Source: Rhodococcus sp. B7740 (lineage in GTDB: Bacteria; Actinomycetota; Actinomycetes; Mycobacteriales; Mycobacteriaceae). From it: DNA of 64,000 bases. The notes below the pieces were generated by a model, which had not been told where the DNA came from, made no database searches, and was given only the letters and a program-made list of their open reading frames with translations. Location of the stretch: positions 682,001 to 746,000 of the forward strand of contig NZ_CP010797.1 of the NCBI RefSeq assembly GCF_000954115.1, read 5' to 3'. Positions 1 to 7,884 of this stretch are shown here, piece after piece; the first letter of the stretch is position 1; the number at the start of each line of letters is the position of its first letter. The position numbers were made by a program, and so were the translations under genes.

Positions 1-128
1 GCCCCGATTTCGGTGATGGCCTCGGTGTCCGCGCTCCCGCCGGTGGTCTCGAGGTCGACGACGACGAACGTGGTCTCGTGCAGCGGGGTGTCGAGTTCGT
101 CGAACGTCAGCTGGATGGGCAGGCTCAC
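1..128 (-). CDS. DEDDh 3'-5' exonuclease, N-terminal part (runs off window)
   Basis: Only about the first 42 residues are inside the window. The reverse strand reads a GTG start followed by an exonuclease I motif with VVVDLETTGG, where the Asp and Glu are the metal-binding pair of DnaQ-type DEDDh exonucleases, and then TEAITEIGA. In M. tuberculosis the gene next to the RipC-type hydrolase is Rv2191, a DEDD exonuclease fused to a UvrC-like region, so this is probably its orthologue. A TTG 18 bp upstream in frame is an alternative start. Any C-terminal domain lies outside the window. The exonuclease fold is secure; the fusion is inferred from synteny. Confidence 0.75.
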   Translation of the reverse strand, partial: MSLPIQLTFDELDTPLHETTFVVVDLETTGGSADTEAITEIG

Positions 129-275
129 CGCGACGACGTTAGGGCCGACCCCCGACAAGAACGTTCATGGTGCCGTCGAACGTCGCCGTGTCACGAAACC
201 TGTCGGTGCCCGTCGCTATCTTTCGCTTCGTCGGCCGATTCGGCCGCCGGAAACCGCAAAGAGACAAGGATCACA

Positions 276-557
276 ATGATCATCGACTGCAGTGACTGCC
301 TGGTCCGTGACATCGCCTGCGCGGACTGCGTCGTGACGGTGCTTCTGGGGGCTCCGGGGATGCCGTCGAGATCGGACGGCCGGTGGGTCGGGCCGCCGTC
401 TCGTATCACTCTCGAGCAGGAAGAACTCGGTGCCATGGGTGTGCTCGCCGATGTCGGCCTCGTGCCCGCACTCAAGCTCGTTGTGAACGATGACGACACC
501 GCCGAGGTTCCGTTGTTATCGACTCGTGACACACCGGGGGATCAGCGCGCCGGCTAG
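276..557 (+). CDS. small conserved protein with two CxxC pairs
   Basis: A 93-residue protein starting at an ATG with an AAGGA ribosome-binding site 5 bp upstream. Two CxxC pairs lie at residues 5-8 and 15-18, a spacing typical of a zinc knuckle. The C-terminal half contains EEELGAMGVLADVGLVP-like text resembling a small helical domain. The family is recalled from other Mycobacteriales as a hypothetical protein of unknown function. It stands divergently from the exonuclease and about 300 bp ahead of the riboswitch-controlled NlpC/P60 gene. No enzyme motif is visible. Confidence 0.65.
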   Translation: MIIDCSDCLVRDIACADCVVTVLLGAPGMPSRSDGRWVGPPSRITLEQEELGAMGVLADVGLVPALKLVVNDDDTAEVPLLSTRDTPGDQRAG

Positions 558-659
558 CGAGAATCGAGCCGAATCCGCTCGCCTCGGCGAGTTGGGGTCG
601 ACACGGGGGTATGCCATTTCGTAACCTTCCTGAGACCTTGCGGAGTCTCGCCAGTCCAA

Positions 660-825
660 ACCGGAGTGGCGTCGCAAGTCACCGCCTAATCGTTCACTCG
701 CGAGAGTGTTCGTACCGGGAACCCGATATCTACTGGGGTGAATCCCGCTGAGCCACCACACGGTGGCCGGTGGGTAGGGCTGCTCTTCCCAGCCCGAACC
801 CGTCAGCTAACTCGGTCGGCGGACG
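660..825 (+). promoter_or_regulatory. c-di-AMP riboswitch (ydaO/yuaA type)
   Basis: The leader of the downstream NlpC/P60 gene carries the conserved blocks of the ydaO/yuaA element in order: CGCCTAATCG (683-692), GGGAACCC (717-724), TGGGGTGAATCCC (733-745), GGTAGGGC (773-780), and CCCGAACCCGTCAGCTAAC (793-811). Variable stems lie between them, including a CCACCACACGGTGG hairpin near 753-766. In Actinobacteria this class senses cyclic di-AMP and commonly precedes cell-wall hydrolase genes, which fits the context. The element ends about 27 bp before the GTG start. Exact ends and the expression mechanism are not resolved by eye. Confidence 0.88.
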
Positions 826-852
826 ATAGGAAGAAACGGAGCACCATCTTTC

Positions 853-1407
853 GTGGCGTCACAACTTTCCAACCGATCATTGCGGCGAGTCCTCGTAGCC
901 GGAGCGCTCACTGCAGGCGTGGTCATCCTTCCCGCTGCACCCGCAATGGCGGCCCCCCTCACCATTCCCGGCGTCGGAACCTTCGAGATTCCTGACATCC
1001 CGGGCCTCCCTCCCCTCAACATCCCGGGTGTGCCTGCACCGGGTGCGCCGTTGGCACCCCAGGTCACCCCGGCAGCAAAGGCCGTTCAGGCCGCAGAGTC
1101 CAAGATCGGAGCACCGTACGTGTACGGCGCTTCGGGTCCGGATTCGTTCGACTGCTCGGGCCTCGTCCAGTGGGCGTACAAGCAGGCCGGCATCAGCCTG
1201 CCCCGTACCAGCTACGACCAGGCGGCCGCGGGCACTCCGGTCTCGCGCGACAGCCTGGTTCCCGGCGACGTCGTGTCGTTCTACGGCGGCTCGCACTCGG
1301 GCATCTACGTCGGCAACGGCAATGTCGTGCATGCATCCACCTCCGGCGTTCCGGTCAAGGTTGCTCCGCTTGCCTCGATGCCGTTCGACGGTGCTCGCCG
1401 TTACTGA
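853..1407 (+). CDS. secreted NlpC/P60 peptidoglycan endopeptidase
   Basis: A 184-residue exported protein. The signal peptide covers residues 1 to about 34 (RR, then a hydrophobic stretch ending in AMA), followed by a Pro/Gly-rich linker to about residue 70 and an NlpC/P60 domain to the C-terminus. The catalytic Cys is C101 in FDCSGLV, the His is H148 in SHSGIYVG, and the third polar residue is probably H160 in VVHAS. The family cleaves D-Glu-mDAP bonds in wall peptides. It starts at GTG with GGAG upstream and follows a c-di-AMP riboswitch, so c-di-AMP level probably sets its expression. It lacks the coiled coil of its downstream paralogue and is close in plan to RipB/RipD-type enzymes. Confidence 0.9.
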   Translation: MASQLSNRSLRRVLVAGALTAGVVILPAAPAMAAPLTIPGVGTFEIPDIPGLPPLNIPGVPAPGAPLAPQVTPAAKAVQAAESKIGAPYVYGASGPDSFDCSGLVQWAYKQAGISLPRTSYDQAAAGTPVSRDSLVPGDVVSFYGGSHSGIYVGNGNVVHASTSGVPVKVAPLASMPFDGARRY

Positions 1408-1438
1408 TTCGAGCGAGCGACGTCCGCTGTGATCGACC

Positions 1439-1473
1439 GACAGGGTCGAGCCGTCCATCGGCTCGGCCCTGTC
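1439..1473 (+). terminator. terminator hairpin after NlpC/P60 gene
   Basis: A 15-bp stem (1439-1453 with 1459-1473, one G-T pair) closes a 5-base loop 31 bp after the stop codon. There is no T-run, as is usual for high-GC actinobacterial terminators. It separates the riboswitch-controlled hydrolase from ripC. Confidence 0.7.
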
Positions 1474-1568
1474 GTCGTATCCGGACACCGGCCGCGCGAC
1501 ACGCCGGTCCGGTGGACAGGGAAGCCCCTAGTTCGTAATCTGATCGAGACCTGGTCGATGTTTACTTT

Positions 1569-1580
1569 GTGACCTGTCAC
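1569..1580. promoter_or_regulatory. inverted repeat GTGAC-CT-GTCAC upstream of ripC
   Basis: A perfect 5-bp inverted repeat with a 2-bp spacer sits about 135 bp before the ripC start in a 241-bp gene-free stretch that also holds a TATGGT hexamer at about 1636. It could be an operator for a dimeric regulator. No regulator is identified from the sequence and chance occurrence is possible. Confidence 0.25.
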
Positions 1581-1714
1581 CTCGAATCCCCATCGATTTC
1601 GGGCCGTGTTCACGTCCGCGCCCGCAAGAGCATGGGTATGGTTCGGTTTCGGTCCACTTTTCCAACCGTTGCCTCGCTCGAGGCAACACGTGTGAGGACG
1701 GAGAGTCGCTTTCC

Positions 1715-2776
1715 GTGGCCCTATCGAGATCTACCCGAGCGTTGCGGCTGGCCCGCAACTCGGTGGTTGCTGTCGCACTGACCGCGTGCATGGTCGTGGT
1801 CCCGATGACGACGGCGACCGCGCAACCGGGATTCGACTCGGCGTCCGATGCGCAGACCGAACTCGCCGAGCTCTCTCGCCAGTCCGAGCAAACCAACGAA
1901 GCTCTGCACAACGCGCAGATCGATCTCGACGCCAAGAACCAGCAGCAACTCGACGCACAGGTCGCCGTCGACCGGAGTCGTGCCGCTCTGGACGCAGCGC
2001 AGGCGCAGTTGGCGCAGCTCAAACCGGCCATGGACAAGGTCGCCAACGTCAATTACCAGGGTGCGCGGACCAATCGACTGTTCGCCGTGATGGTCAGCGA
2101 TTCGCCGCAACAGTTGCTCGACCAGATGTCTGCACTGGACGTGATCTCTGCCGATACCGCCGACCAGGTCGCTCGATTCAAGCAGGCGAGCTCGGATGCC
2201 GTGACGGCCGAGCAGGCCGCAACGACGGCCGCAGACCAGGCACGTGTCGCGGCCGAACAGGCCAAGGCCGTCAGCGACGACCTTCAGGCCAAGCAGAGTG
2301 AGCTGCAGGGTCAGATAGCCGAGGTCATGGCTGCCTACAGTGCACTCTCGTCCTCCGAGCAGTTGGCTCTGGCCGGATCGGCCCTGCCCGAAGGATTCGA
2401 TCCCACCACCATTCTGCAGAATCTGACGCCGGGATCGGGTGCCAGTGCGTTGCAGGCCGGCCTGACGCAGATCGGCAAGCCGTATGTCTGGGGCGGCACC
2501 GGTCCGGACGGCTTCGACTGCTCGGGTTTGGTCGTGTGGGCCTACAAGCAGGTGGGCAAGACATTGCCGCGGTCGAGTCAGGCGCAGGCAGCGGGCGGAA
2601 CGCCGGTGGATCAGAAGGATCTCCAGCCGGGCGACGTCGTCCTGTTCTACCCGGACATCTCTCACGTCGGGATCTATGCCGGGAACGGCAACGTGCTCCA
2701 TGCCTCCACCTTCGGTGTTCCTGTGAAGGTTCAGTCGATGGCATCGTTCCCGTACTACGGGGCGCGTCGATACTGA
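1715..2776 (+). CDS. ripC: peptidoglycan endopeptidase, RipC/RipA type (coiled coil + NlpC/P60)
   Basis: A 353-residue exported hydrolase. The order is signal peptide (residues 1 to about 37, ending ATAQP), a long Gln/Ala-rich coiled coil (about 43-210), a short linker, and a C-terminal NlpC/P60 domain from about 245. The active site shows Cys in FDCSGLV, His in SHVGIYAG and His in VLHAST. Coiled-coil plus NlpC/P60 is the plan of mycobacterial RipA/RipC, and the position beside pimB' matches Rv2190c (RipC). In M. tuberculosis the coiled coil is thought to link RipC to FtsEX. It starts at GTG behind GGAGAG. The C-terminal 30 residues closely resemble those of the preceding hydrolase, suggesting local duplication. 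Confidence 0.85.
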   Translation: MALSRSTRALRLARNSVVAVALTACMVVVPMTTATAQPGFDSASDAQTELAELSRQSEQTNEALHNAQIDLDAKNQQQLDAQVAVDRSRAALDAAQAQLAQLKPAMDKVANVNYQGARTNRLFAVMVSDSPQQLLDQMSALDVISADTADQVARFKQASSDAVTAEQAATTAADQARVAAEQAKAVSDDLQAKQSELQGQIAEVMAAYSALSSSEQLALAGSALPEGFDPTTILQNLTPGSGASALQAGLTQIGKPYVWGGTGPDGFDCSGLVVWAYKQVGKTLPRSSQAQAAGGTPVDQKDLQPGDVVLFYPDISHVGIYAGNGNVLHASTFGVPVKVQSMASFPYYGARRY

Positions 2777-2806
2777 GGTGCGCCTCGACGATCGACGAAC
2801 GCCTGC

Positions 2807-4159
2807 ATGAGTGGCTCGAACCGGCGCTCCGGATTGAGTGTTCTCGCCCGATCGCTGCGAGTGCGGTTGCTCGCGGTCGTGCTCGTGGCCGCGGTGGCCG
2901 TCTCGGTCGTTCTTGTTCACCGATTCGACAGCACGTCCAGCGCAGGTACTGCCGACTCCACAGTCGCGGGAAACCCACCGACCTACGATCAGCAGCGTCG
3001 CGCCGAGGTGACCGTTCTCCTGGACTCGTGGGCCCGTGCGGTTCGCTCCGGCGATCTCGATGCACTGCGGGAGTCGATGGATCCTCTGGCCGCCCCCGAC
3101 TTCGTGGAGGCGCAGGTGCGCCGGGCCGCCGTGGTGCCGGGCGTGCCCTTCTCCGAGTTCGACTACGAGTTGGGTGACGAGCCCGAAACTCCGGTGCCGC
3201 CGCAGATCGCCGAGGCGCTGGATTCGACCGACGTCTGGGCACCGTCGGTGTATCTGAAGTACGCGGTCGCCGGGCCGGACGCGTCGCCGACGCGTCGGCC
3301 GGTCTCATTGGTCGTAGCCGAGCGGGACGGTCGATGGCGGCTGGTCGACGACGCGGACCTGACCGAATACCGACGCCACACCTGGCGTGGGCCGTGGGAT
3401 TTCGGGCCCTTGAAGGTGCGCTCGGTGCCCACCGCAGCCGGGACATCGGTGGTCATGGGGCATCCGGACCGCGAGCAGTTCGTCGAGAGCCTGGCCGCCG
3501 AACTTCCGTCGGCAACCGCGGCCGTCACCGACTTCTGGGGGGACGATTGGGCGCGCGACGGGCTGGTGTTCGTCGCGTCCTCCGCGGAGGAGTTCGCCGA
3601 ACTGACGGGATCCGCGCCGTCCACCGAGGTGGCCGCAGTGACGGTGTCCGACGCGGTGGTGGGCGACGGTTCCCGTCCGACGGGTCAGCGTGTGGTGTTC
3701 GGTCCCGACGCCGCGACGCGGTTGACGCCCTTCACCGTGCGCTCGGTTCTGCGCCACGAGTTGACCCACGTGGCGGCGAGGGCGAAGACGTCCGACGGTA
3801 CCGAGTTGTGGGTGTCGGAAGGGTTCGCCGACTATTCCGGGTATCGAAATTCCGGTGCCGAGTTCGTGCAACTCGCCCCCACTCTCGCGGCGATCGTGGC
3901 GGCGGGCGGGCCTCCGACGGTGCTGCCCAAGAACGAGGACTTCGGTGCAGGCGGGGCCAGATCGAGTGTGGCCTACGAATCGGCGTGGTCGGTGTTCGCA
4001 TTCGTGGCCGACGGATTCGGGGAGTCGAGGCTGCGCACCCTGTACGAGTCGCTCGCCTCCGACAGCTCCACCGATTCTGCCTTCGCGTCGGTGTTGGGAA
4101 CGAGCCGCGCACAGTTCGTCGCCTCGTGGGGCGACTGGGTGGCTCGCCAGGCCGGCTGA
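2807..4159 (+). CDS. membrane-anchored gluzincin-like metalloprotein (HExxH...E)
   Basis: A 450-residue protein with one N-terminal membrane anchor (residues about 18-42) and a large extracytoplasmic part. The C-terminal half contains HELTH at residues 317-321 and a Glu at 338 in VSEGFADY, the HExxH plus downstream Glu arrangement of gluzincin zinc peptidases. The region after the anchor (about 60-210) resembles an NTF2/SnoaL-like domain but this is weak. It begins 30 bp after ripC and ends 23 bp before pimB', so it probably shares their transcript. Position matches Rv2189c, though I cannot confirm homology. Peptidase activity and substrate are inferences. Confidence 0.7.
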   Translation: MSGSNRRSGLSVLARSLRVRLLAVVLVAAVAVSVVLVHRFDSTSSAGTADSTVAGNPPTYDQQRRAEVTVLLDSWARAVRSGDLDALRESMDPLAAPDFVEAQVRRAAVVPGVPFSEFDYELGDEPETPVPPQIAEALDSTDVWAPSVYLKYAVAGPDASPTRRPVSLVVAERDGRWRLVDDADLTEYRRHTWRGPWDFGPLKVRSVPTAAGTSVVMGHPDREQFVESLAAELPSATAAVTDFWGDDWARDGLVFVASSAEEFAELTGSAPSTEVAAVTVSDAVVGDGSRPTGQRVVFGPDAATRLTPFTVRSVLRHELTHVAARAKTSDGTELWVSEGFADYSGYRNSGAEFVQLAPTLAAIVAAGGPPTVLPKNEDFGAGGARSSVAYESAWSVFAFVADGFGESRLRTLYESLASDSSTDSAFASVLGTSRAQFVASWGDWVARQAG

Positions 4160-4182
4160 GACGGGGCGCTACGGTTGTCGCC

Positions 4183-5307
4183 ATGCGTCGTACTCTGCTC
4201 GTGACGAACGACTTTCCTCCTCGCCCGGGTGGTATTCAGTCCTATCTCCACAGCTTCGCCTCGCAACTGCCGGCCGACGAGCTGGTGGTGTACGCACCGC
4301 GGTGGCGGGGCGACTCGCACGAGAAGTTCGATGCCGCGCAGCCTTTCGAGGTGATCAGGCATCCGACGACCCTGATGTTGCCGACTCCGCTCGTCGCGCG
4401 TCGTGCAGCTCGAATCCTGAAGTCCCGAGGCTGCGATTCCGTGTGGTTCGGTGCGTCGGCTCCGTTGGCGGTGATGTCGTCGTACCTGCGCAAGGCCGGG
4501 GCCGATCGCATCGTGGCCAGTACGCACGGTCACGAGGTCGGTTGGTCGATGGTGCCGGGCGGGCGTGCGACCCTGCGCACGATCGGCGAGAACACCGACG
4601 TGGTGACCTACGTCAGCAAGTACACCCGGGGGCGCTTCAGCTCGGCGTTCGGGCGGACTGCCGCCCTCGAACATCTACCGCCCGGTGTCGACACCGATCG
4701 CTTCGTGCCCGACGACGCGGCGCGAGCGGAACTTCGCGCGCGCTACGGCCTCGGTGATCGCCCCACCGTTCTGTGCCTGTCCCGGCTCGTTCCGCGCAAG
4801 GGTCAGGATTTCCTGATCCGCGCGCTTCCGGGGATCCGCCGGGCCGTCGACGGAGCGGTCCTGGTCATCGTCGGCGGCGGACCCTACGAGAAGACCCTGC
4901 GCGAGCTCGTTCGATCCACCGGAATGGAGCAACACGTGGTGTTCACCGGCACCGTGCCGTCGGCGGAGCTCGCCGCCCACCACACCATCGCCGACGTGTT
5001 CGCGATGCCGAGCCGCACCCGAGGTGCCGGTCTCGATGTCGAAGGTCTCGGCATCGTCTACCTCGAAGCGTCGTCCTGCGGCGTACCGGTCGTCGCGGGC
5101 ATGTCCGGGGGAGCGCCGGAAGCGGTGCAGCACAACAAGACCGGTGTCGTCGTCGATGGGACGTCGGTCTCGGAGATCACGGACGCGATCGTGCGAATCC
5201 TGTCCGATCGCACGCTGGCAACGCAGATGGGCAATGCCGGCCGCGCGTGGGTGGACGCGGAATGGCGCTGGGACGTGCTGACCGAGAAGCTGCGGTCGCT
5301 GATCTGA
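4183..5307 (+). CDS. pimB: PI monomannoside alpha-1,6-mannosyltransferase PimB'
   Basis: A 374-residue GT4 glycosyltransferase. The N-terminal Rossmann half has the glycine-rich FPPRPGGIQSY loop. The C-terminal half has SRLVPRKGQD and the EGLGIVYLEA stretch with the E-x7-E pair that binds the nucleotide-sugar. The family transfers mannose from GDP-mannose to phosphatidylinositol monomannoside, giving PIM2, the base of PIMs, lipomannan and lipoarabinomannan, on the cytoplasmic face of the membrane. The order ripC, anchored protein, pimB', fadD15-like ligase equals Rv2190c-Rv2187. It starts at ATG 4183; no strong ribosome-binding site is visible. Confidence 0.9.
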   Translation: MRRTLLVTNDFPPRPGGIQSYLHSFASQLPADELVVYAPRWRGDSHEKFDAAQPFEVIRHPTTLMLPTPLVARRAARILKSRGCDSVWFGASAPLAVMSSYLRKAGADRIVASTHGHEVGWSMVPGGRATLRTIGENTDVVTYVSKYTRGRFSSAFGRTAALEHLPPGVDTDRFVPDDAARAELRARYGLGDRPTVLCLSRLVPRKGQDFLIRALPGIRRAVDGAVLVIVGGGPYEKTLRELVRSTGMEQHVVFTGTVPSAELAAHHTIADVFAMPSRTRGAGLDVEGLGIVYLEASSCGVPVVAGMSGGAPEAVQHNKTGVVVDGTSVSEITDAIVRILSDRTLATQMGNAGRAWVDAEWRWDVLTEKLRSLI

Positions 5308-5332
5308 CGCGCGTCATCGCGATGCGGTGCAC

Positions 5333-7138
5333 CTACCGGGCGTAGATCGATTCGATCTCGTCGGCGTAGGCGGCGGTGATGACGTTGCGCTTGAGCTTCA
5401 TGGTGGGAGTCAGCTCACCGCTCTCCTCCGAGAAGTCGTGGGGGAGGAGTCGGTACTTCTTGATCGACTCCGCATGCGAGACGGACTTGTTCGCGTCGGC
5501 AACGGCGGCGTCGATCTCCGCGACGAGTTCGGGGTCGGTCTGCAGATCGGCTGCGGTGGCGTCGGCGGCCTTGCCGTGGGAGGACTTCCAGCGATCGAAC
5601 GCATCCGGATCGAGGGTGATGAGCGCACCGATGAAGGGCTTCTGATCGCCTACGACGACGGCCTGGCTGATCAGCGCACCCGCCCGCAGTTGGTCTTCCA
5701 GTCCGGCCGGTGAGACGTTCTTGCCTCCTGCGGTGACGATCAGTTCCTTCTTGCGACCCGAGATCGTGATGTACCCGTCTTCGTCGACCGAACCGAGGTC
5801 TCCGGTGCGGAACCAGCCGTCGTCCAGTGACTCGGCGGTCGCGACCTCGTTGCGCCAGTAGCCGTCGAACACGACCGGTCCGCGGAGTTGGATCTCGCCG
5901 TCCTCGGCGATGCGCACGGTGTTGCCGGGCAGTGGACGCCCGACGCTGCCGACGCGTTGGAAGCCGATGGTGTTGACCGCGAACGCCGCGGTGGTTTCGG
6001 TCAGGCCGTAGCCCTCGTAGATCGTCACGCCGATGCCCCGGTAGAAGTGGCCGAGACGGGAGCCGAGGGGCGCTCCGCCGGAGATGGCGAGTTCGCACTT
6101 GCCGCCGAGCGCTGCCCGCAGTTTGCCGTAGACCAACTTGTCGAACACGGTGTGCTTGGCGCGCAACACGATTCCCGGTCCACCGGTGTCCTGCGCCTCA
6201 CTCCACGCCACTGCGCATTCGGTGGCCAGGTCGAAGATCTTGCCTTTGCCGTCGGCGTGCGCCTTCTGTTTGGCGGTGTTGAAGACCTTCTCGAACACTC
6301 GAGGCACCGAGAGGATGAAGTCCGGTTGGAACGTACCGAACGTCGCGACGAGGTTCGGGATGTCGTTGGTGTGGCCGAGCGTGACTCCGGCATCGAACGA
6401 CGCGATGCTCACTGCGCGGGCGAGGACATGCGCGAGCGGCAGGAACATCAGGGTGCTGCGGCCCTGCCTCATCAGTGATTTCAGCGAGGTCTCGCGAATG
6501 CCGAGTGATTCGGCGAGCAGATTGGCATGGGTCAGTTGGACGCCCTTGGGGCGACCGGTGGTTCCGGAGGTGTAGATCAAAGTGGCCGGGTCGGACGAGG
6601 CGAGTGTCGAAACACGTTGATGTACCTGGTCTTCGGTGATCTCGGATCCGCCGTCGGTCAGGGCCTGTACGGCGTCGGACCCGGCGGAGTTCTCGATCAC
6701 GAACGTCTGCCGCACCGACGGCGCAGCTGCCACAACGGTTTTCGTTTCCTGCACGTGTGCGTCGTTCTCGAGTATCAGCAGGACGGGCTCGGCGTCTTCG
6801 AGGATCCATTCCACCTGCCCGGCGGAGGAGGTCTCGTAGATCGGCACCGTGACACCGCCTGCGGCCCAGATCGCGTAGTCGAGAACCGACCACTCGAATC
6901 GCGTCGACGACATCAGGGCGACGCGATCGCCTTGCTCGATGCCAGCGGCGATGAGGCCCTGTGCCACTCCGACCACCAGTTGTTCGAACTCGGCGGCGGT
7001 GACGTCGAGCCACTGCCCATCGACCTGGCGGCGGAACACTGTCGTGTCCGGTGAGTTACGGGCGCGGACGAAGACGGTGTCGACAGCCGAGTCGGTGTCC
7101 GCGATGTCGTATTTTGCGGCGACGGTGAACTCGCGCAC
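5333..7138 (-). CDS. fadD15: long-chain fatty-acyl-CoA ligase (FadD15-like)
   Basis: A 601-residue member of the ANL adenylating family. The AMP-binding P-loop LIYTSGTTGRPKG lies near residue 190, YEGYGLTE in the middle and the WFRTGDLG hinge near residue 440; the C-terminal lysine region has GRKKELIV. It activates long-chain fatty acids with ATP and CoA. GTG start with a GGAGG site 7 bp upstream. It is convergent with pimB' (25 bp between stops) and occupies the position of Rv2187. Substrate chain length cannot be read from the sequence. Confidence 0.9.
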   Translation of the reverse strand: MREFTVAAKYDIADTDSAVDTVFVRARNSPDTTVFRRQVDGQWLDVTAAEFEQLVVGVAQGLIAAGIEQGDRVALMSSTRFEWSVLDYAIWAAGGVTVPIYETSSAGQVEWILEDAEPVLLILENDAHVQETKTVVAAAPSVRQTFVIENSAGSDAVQALTDGGSEITEDQVHQRVSTLASSDPATLIYTSGTTGRPKGVQLTHANLLAESLGIRETSLKSLMRQGRSTLMFLPLAHVLARAVSIASFDAGVTLGHTNDIPNLVATFGTFQPDFILSVPRVFEKVFNTAKQKAHADGKGKIFDLATECAVAWSEAQDTGGPGIVLRAKHTVFDKLVYGKLRAALGGKCELAISGGAPLGSRLGHFYRGIGVTIYEGYGLTETTAAFAVNTIGFQRVGSVGRPLPGNTVRIAEDGEIQLRGPVVFDGYWRNEVATAESLDDGWFRTGDLGSVDEDGYITISGRKKELIVTAGGKNVSPAGLEDQLRAGALISQAVVVGDQKPFIGALITLDPDAFDRWKSSHGKAADATAADLQTDPELVAEIDAAVADANKSVSHAESIKKYRLLPHDFSEESGELTPTMKLKRNVITAAYADEIESIYAR

Positions 7139-7231
7139 GGGATTACCTCCGGATAGAACGGGGAGAACGAAAGTCGATAGCTCGGCTTCACAGATACTCT
7201 AGTCCCGGGCTCGCGGCATCGAAATGCGCCC

Positions 7232-7302
7232 GGAGTGTAGCCCGCAGGAACGACCCGGAAAGAGGGGAGTGGAGCCTGCAGGAACGACCAGGGAAGAGGG
7301 GA
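7232..7302. repeat. tandem direct repeat, 37-bp unit at 34-bp period
   Basis: Two copies (7232-7268 and 7266-7302) share a core GGAGTG-AGCC-GCAGGAACGACC followed by GGAAGAGGGGA-like text and differ at about five positions. A shortened copy lies at 17469-17494. They fill the gap between fadD15 and the next gene and are probably a dispersed intergenic repeat of this lineage. Function unknown. Confidence 0.75.
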
Positions 7303-7340
7303 CGCGCACGGCCGGGGAACCGATGTGTGAAGCTCTGTCG

Positions 7341-7733
7341 ATGAGCAGTATTCAAGTTGCGGATCAGACGTTCGTGGCCGCCTCGGGCGAGCGGGTTGCG
7401 CATGCGTTCGCATCGCCCGCTCGGTGGCGTCGATGGTGGCCGGATCTGAACCTGACCATCACCGAGGACCGGGGCGAGAAGGGGATCCGCTGGGCGGTGC
7501 GCGGTGGTGTGGTCGGAACGATGGAACTGTGGCTCGAGCCTGCGCTCGACGGTGTGATCGTGCATTACTTCCTGCATGCCGAACCTGCCGCAGGCACCGA
7601 CGTCGCGGCGCACCAGCATGCCCGTCGGGTGGCCGGACGCGCGATGACGTTCGAGCTCAAACGAGAGCTCGAGGCCGGTCGGTCTGCAGGTGAGGCACCC
7701 CACCACGTAGCGTCGACTTCGGCTCGTGAATGA
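7341..7733 (+). CDS. SRPBCC-like protein (Rv2186c position)
   Basis: A 130-residue cytoplasmic protein beginning MSSIQVADQTFVAA, with a beta-rich pattern (ITEDRGEKGIRWAV, GTMELWLEP, VIVHYFLHAE) and a long C-terminal helix (ARRVAGRAMTFELKREL), the outline of a START/Bet v1-like hydrophobic ligand pocket. It is followed by another SRPBCC protein, as Rv2186c is by Rv2185c. An in-frame ATG at 7323 behind GGGGA is an alternative start and would add six residues. Ligand unknown. Confidence 0.7.
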   Translation: MSSIQVADQTFVAASGERVAHAFASPARWRRWWPDLNLTITEDRGEKGIRWAVRGGVVGTMELWLEPALDGVIVHYFLHAEPAAGTDVAAHQHARRVAGRAMTFELKRELEAGRSAGEAPHHVASTSARE

Positions 7734-7824
7734 ACCGCGCGGTACGGTCGGCCGGTTCGCGTTGTGCGGCGGCGGATCGATCGTGTGAGATAGGCCTGCG
7801 CGAGTTCGACGGCACCGAAGCGAA

Positions 7825-7865
7825 CCGAGCTGATCGAAGTACCCGAGCTGATCGAAGTACCCGAG
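7825..7865 (+). repeat. 18-bp tandem repeat in leader of SRPBCC gene
   Basis: Two exact copies of CCGAGCTGATCGAAGTAC (7825-7842, 7843-7860) plus five bases of a third lie 20-60 bp before the next start codon. A copy-number change here would alter the 5' leader but no protein. Confidence 0.8.
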
Positions 7866-7884
7866 AGGAAGCGGACCAGTAGTC

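Noticed and set aside
1721..2920. A long minus-strand frame opposite ripC
   Set aside because: High-GC shadow of the real NlpC/P60 gene, Arg/His-rich with no motif and no ribosome-binding site.
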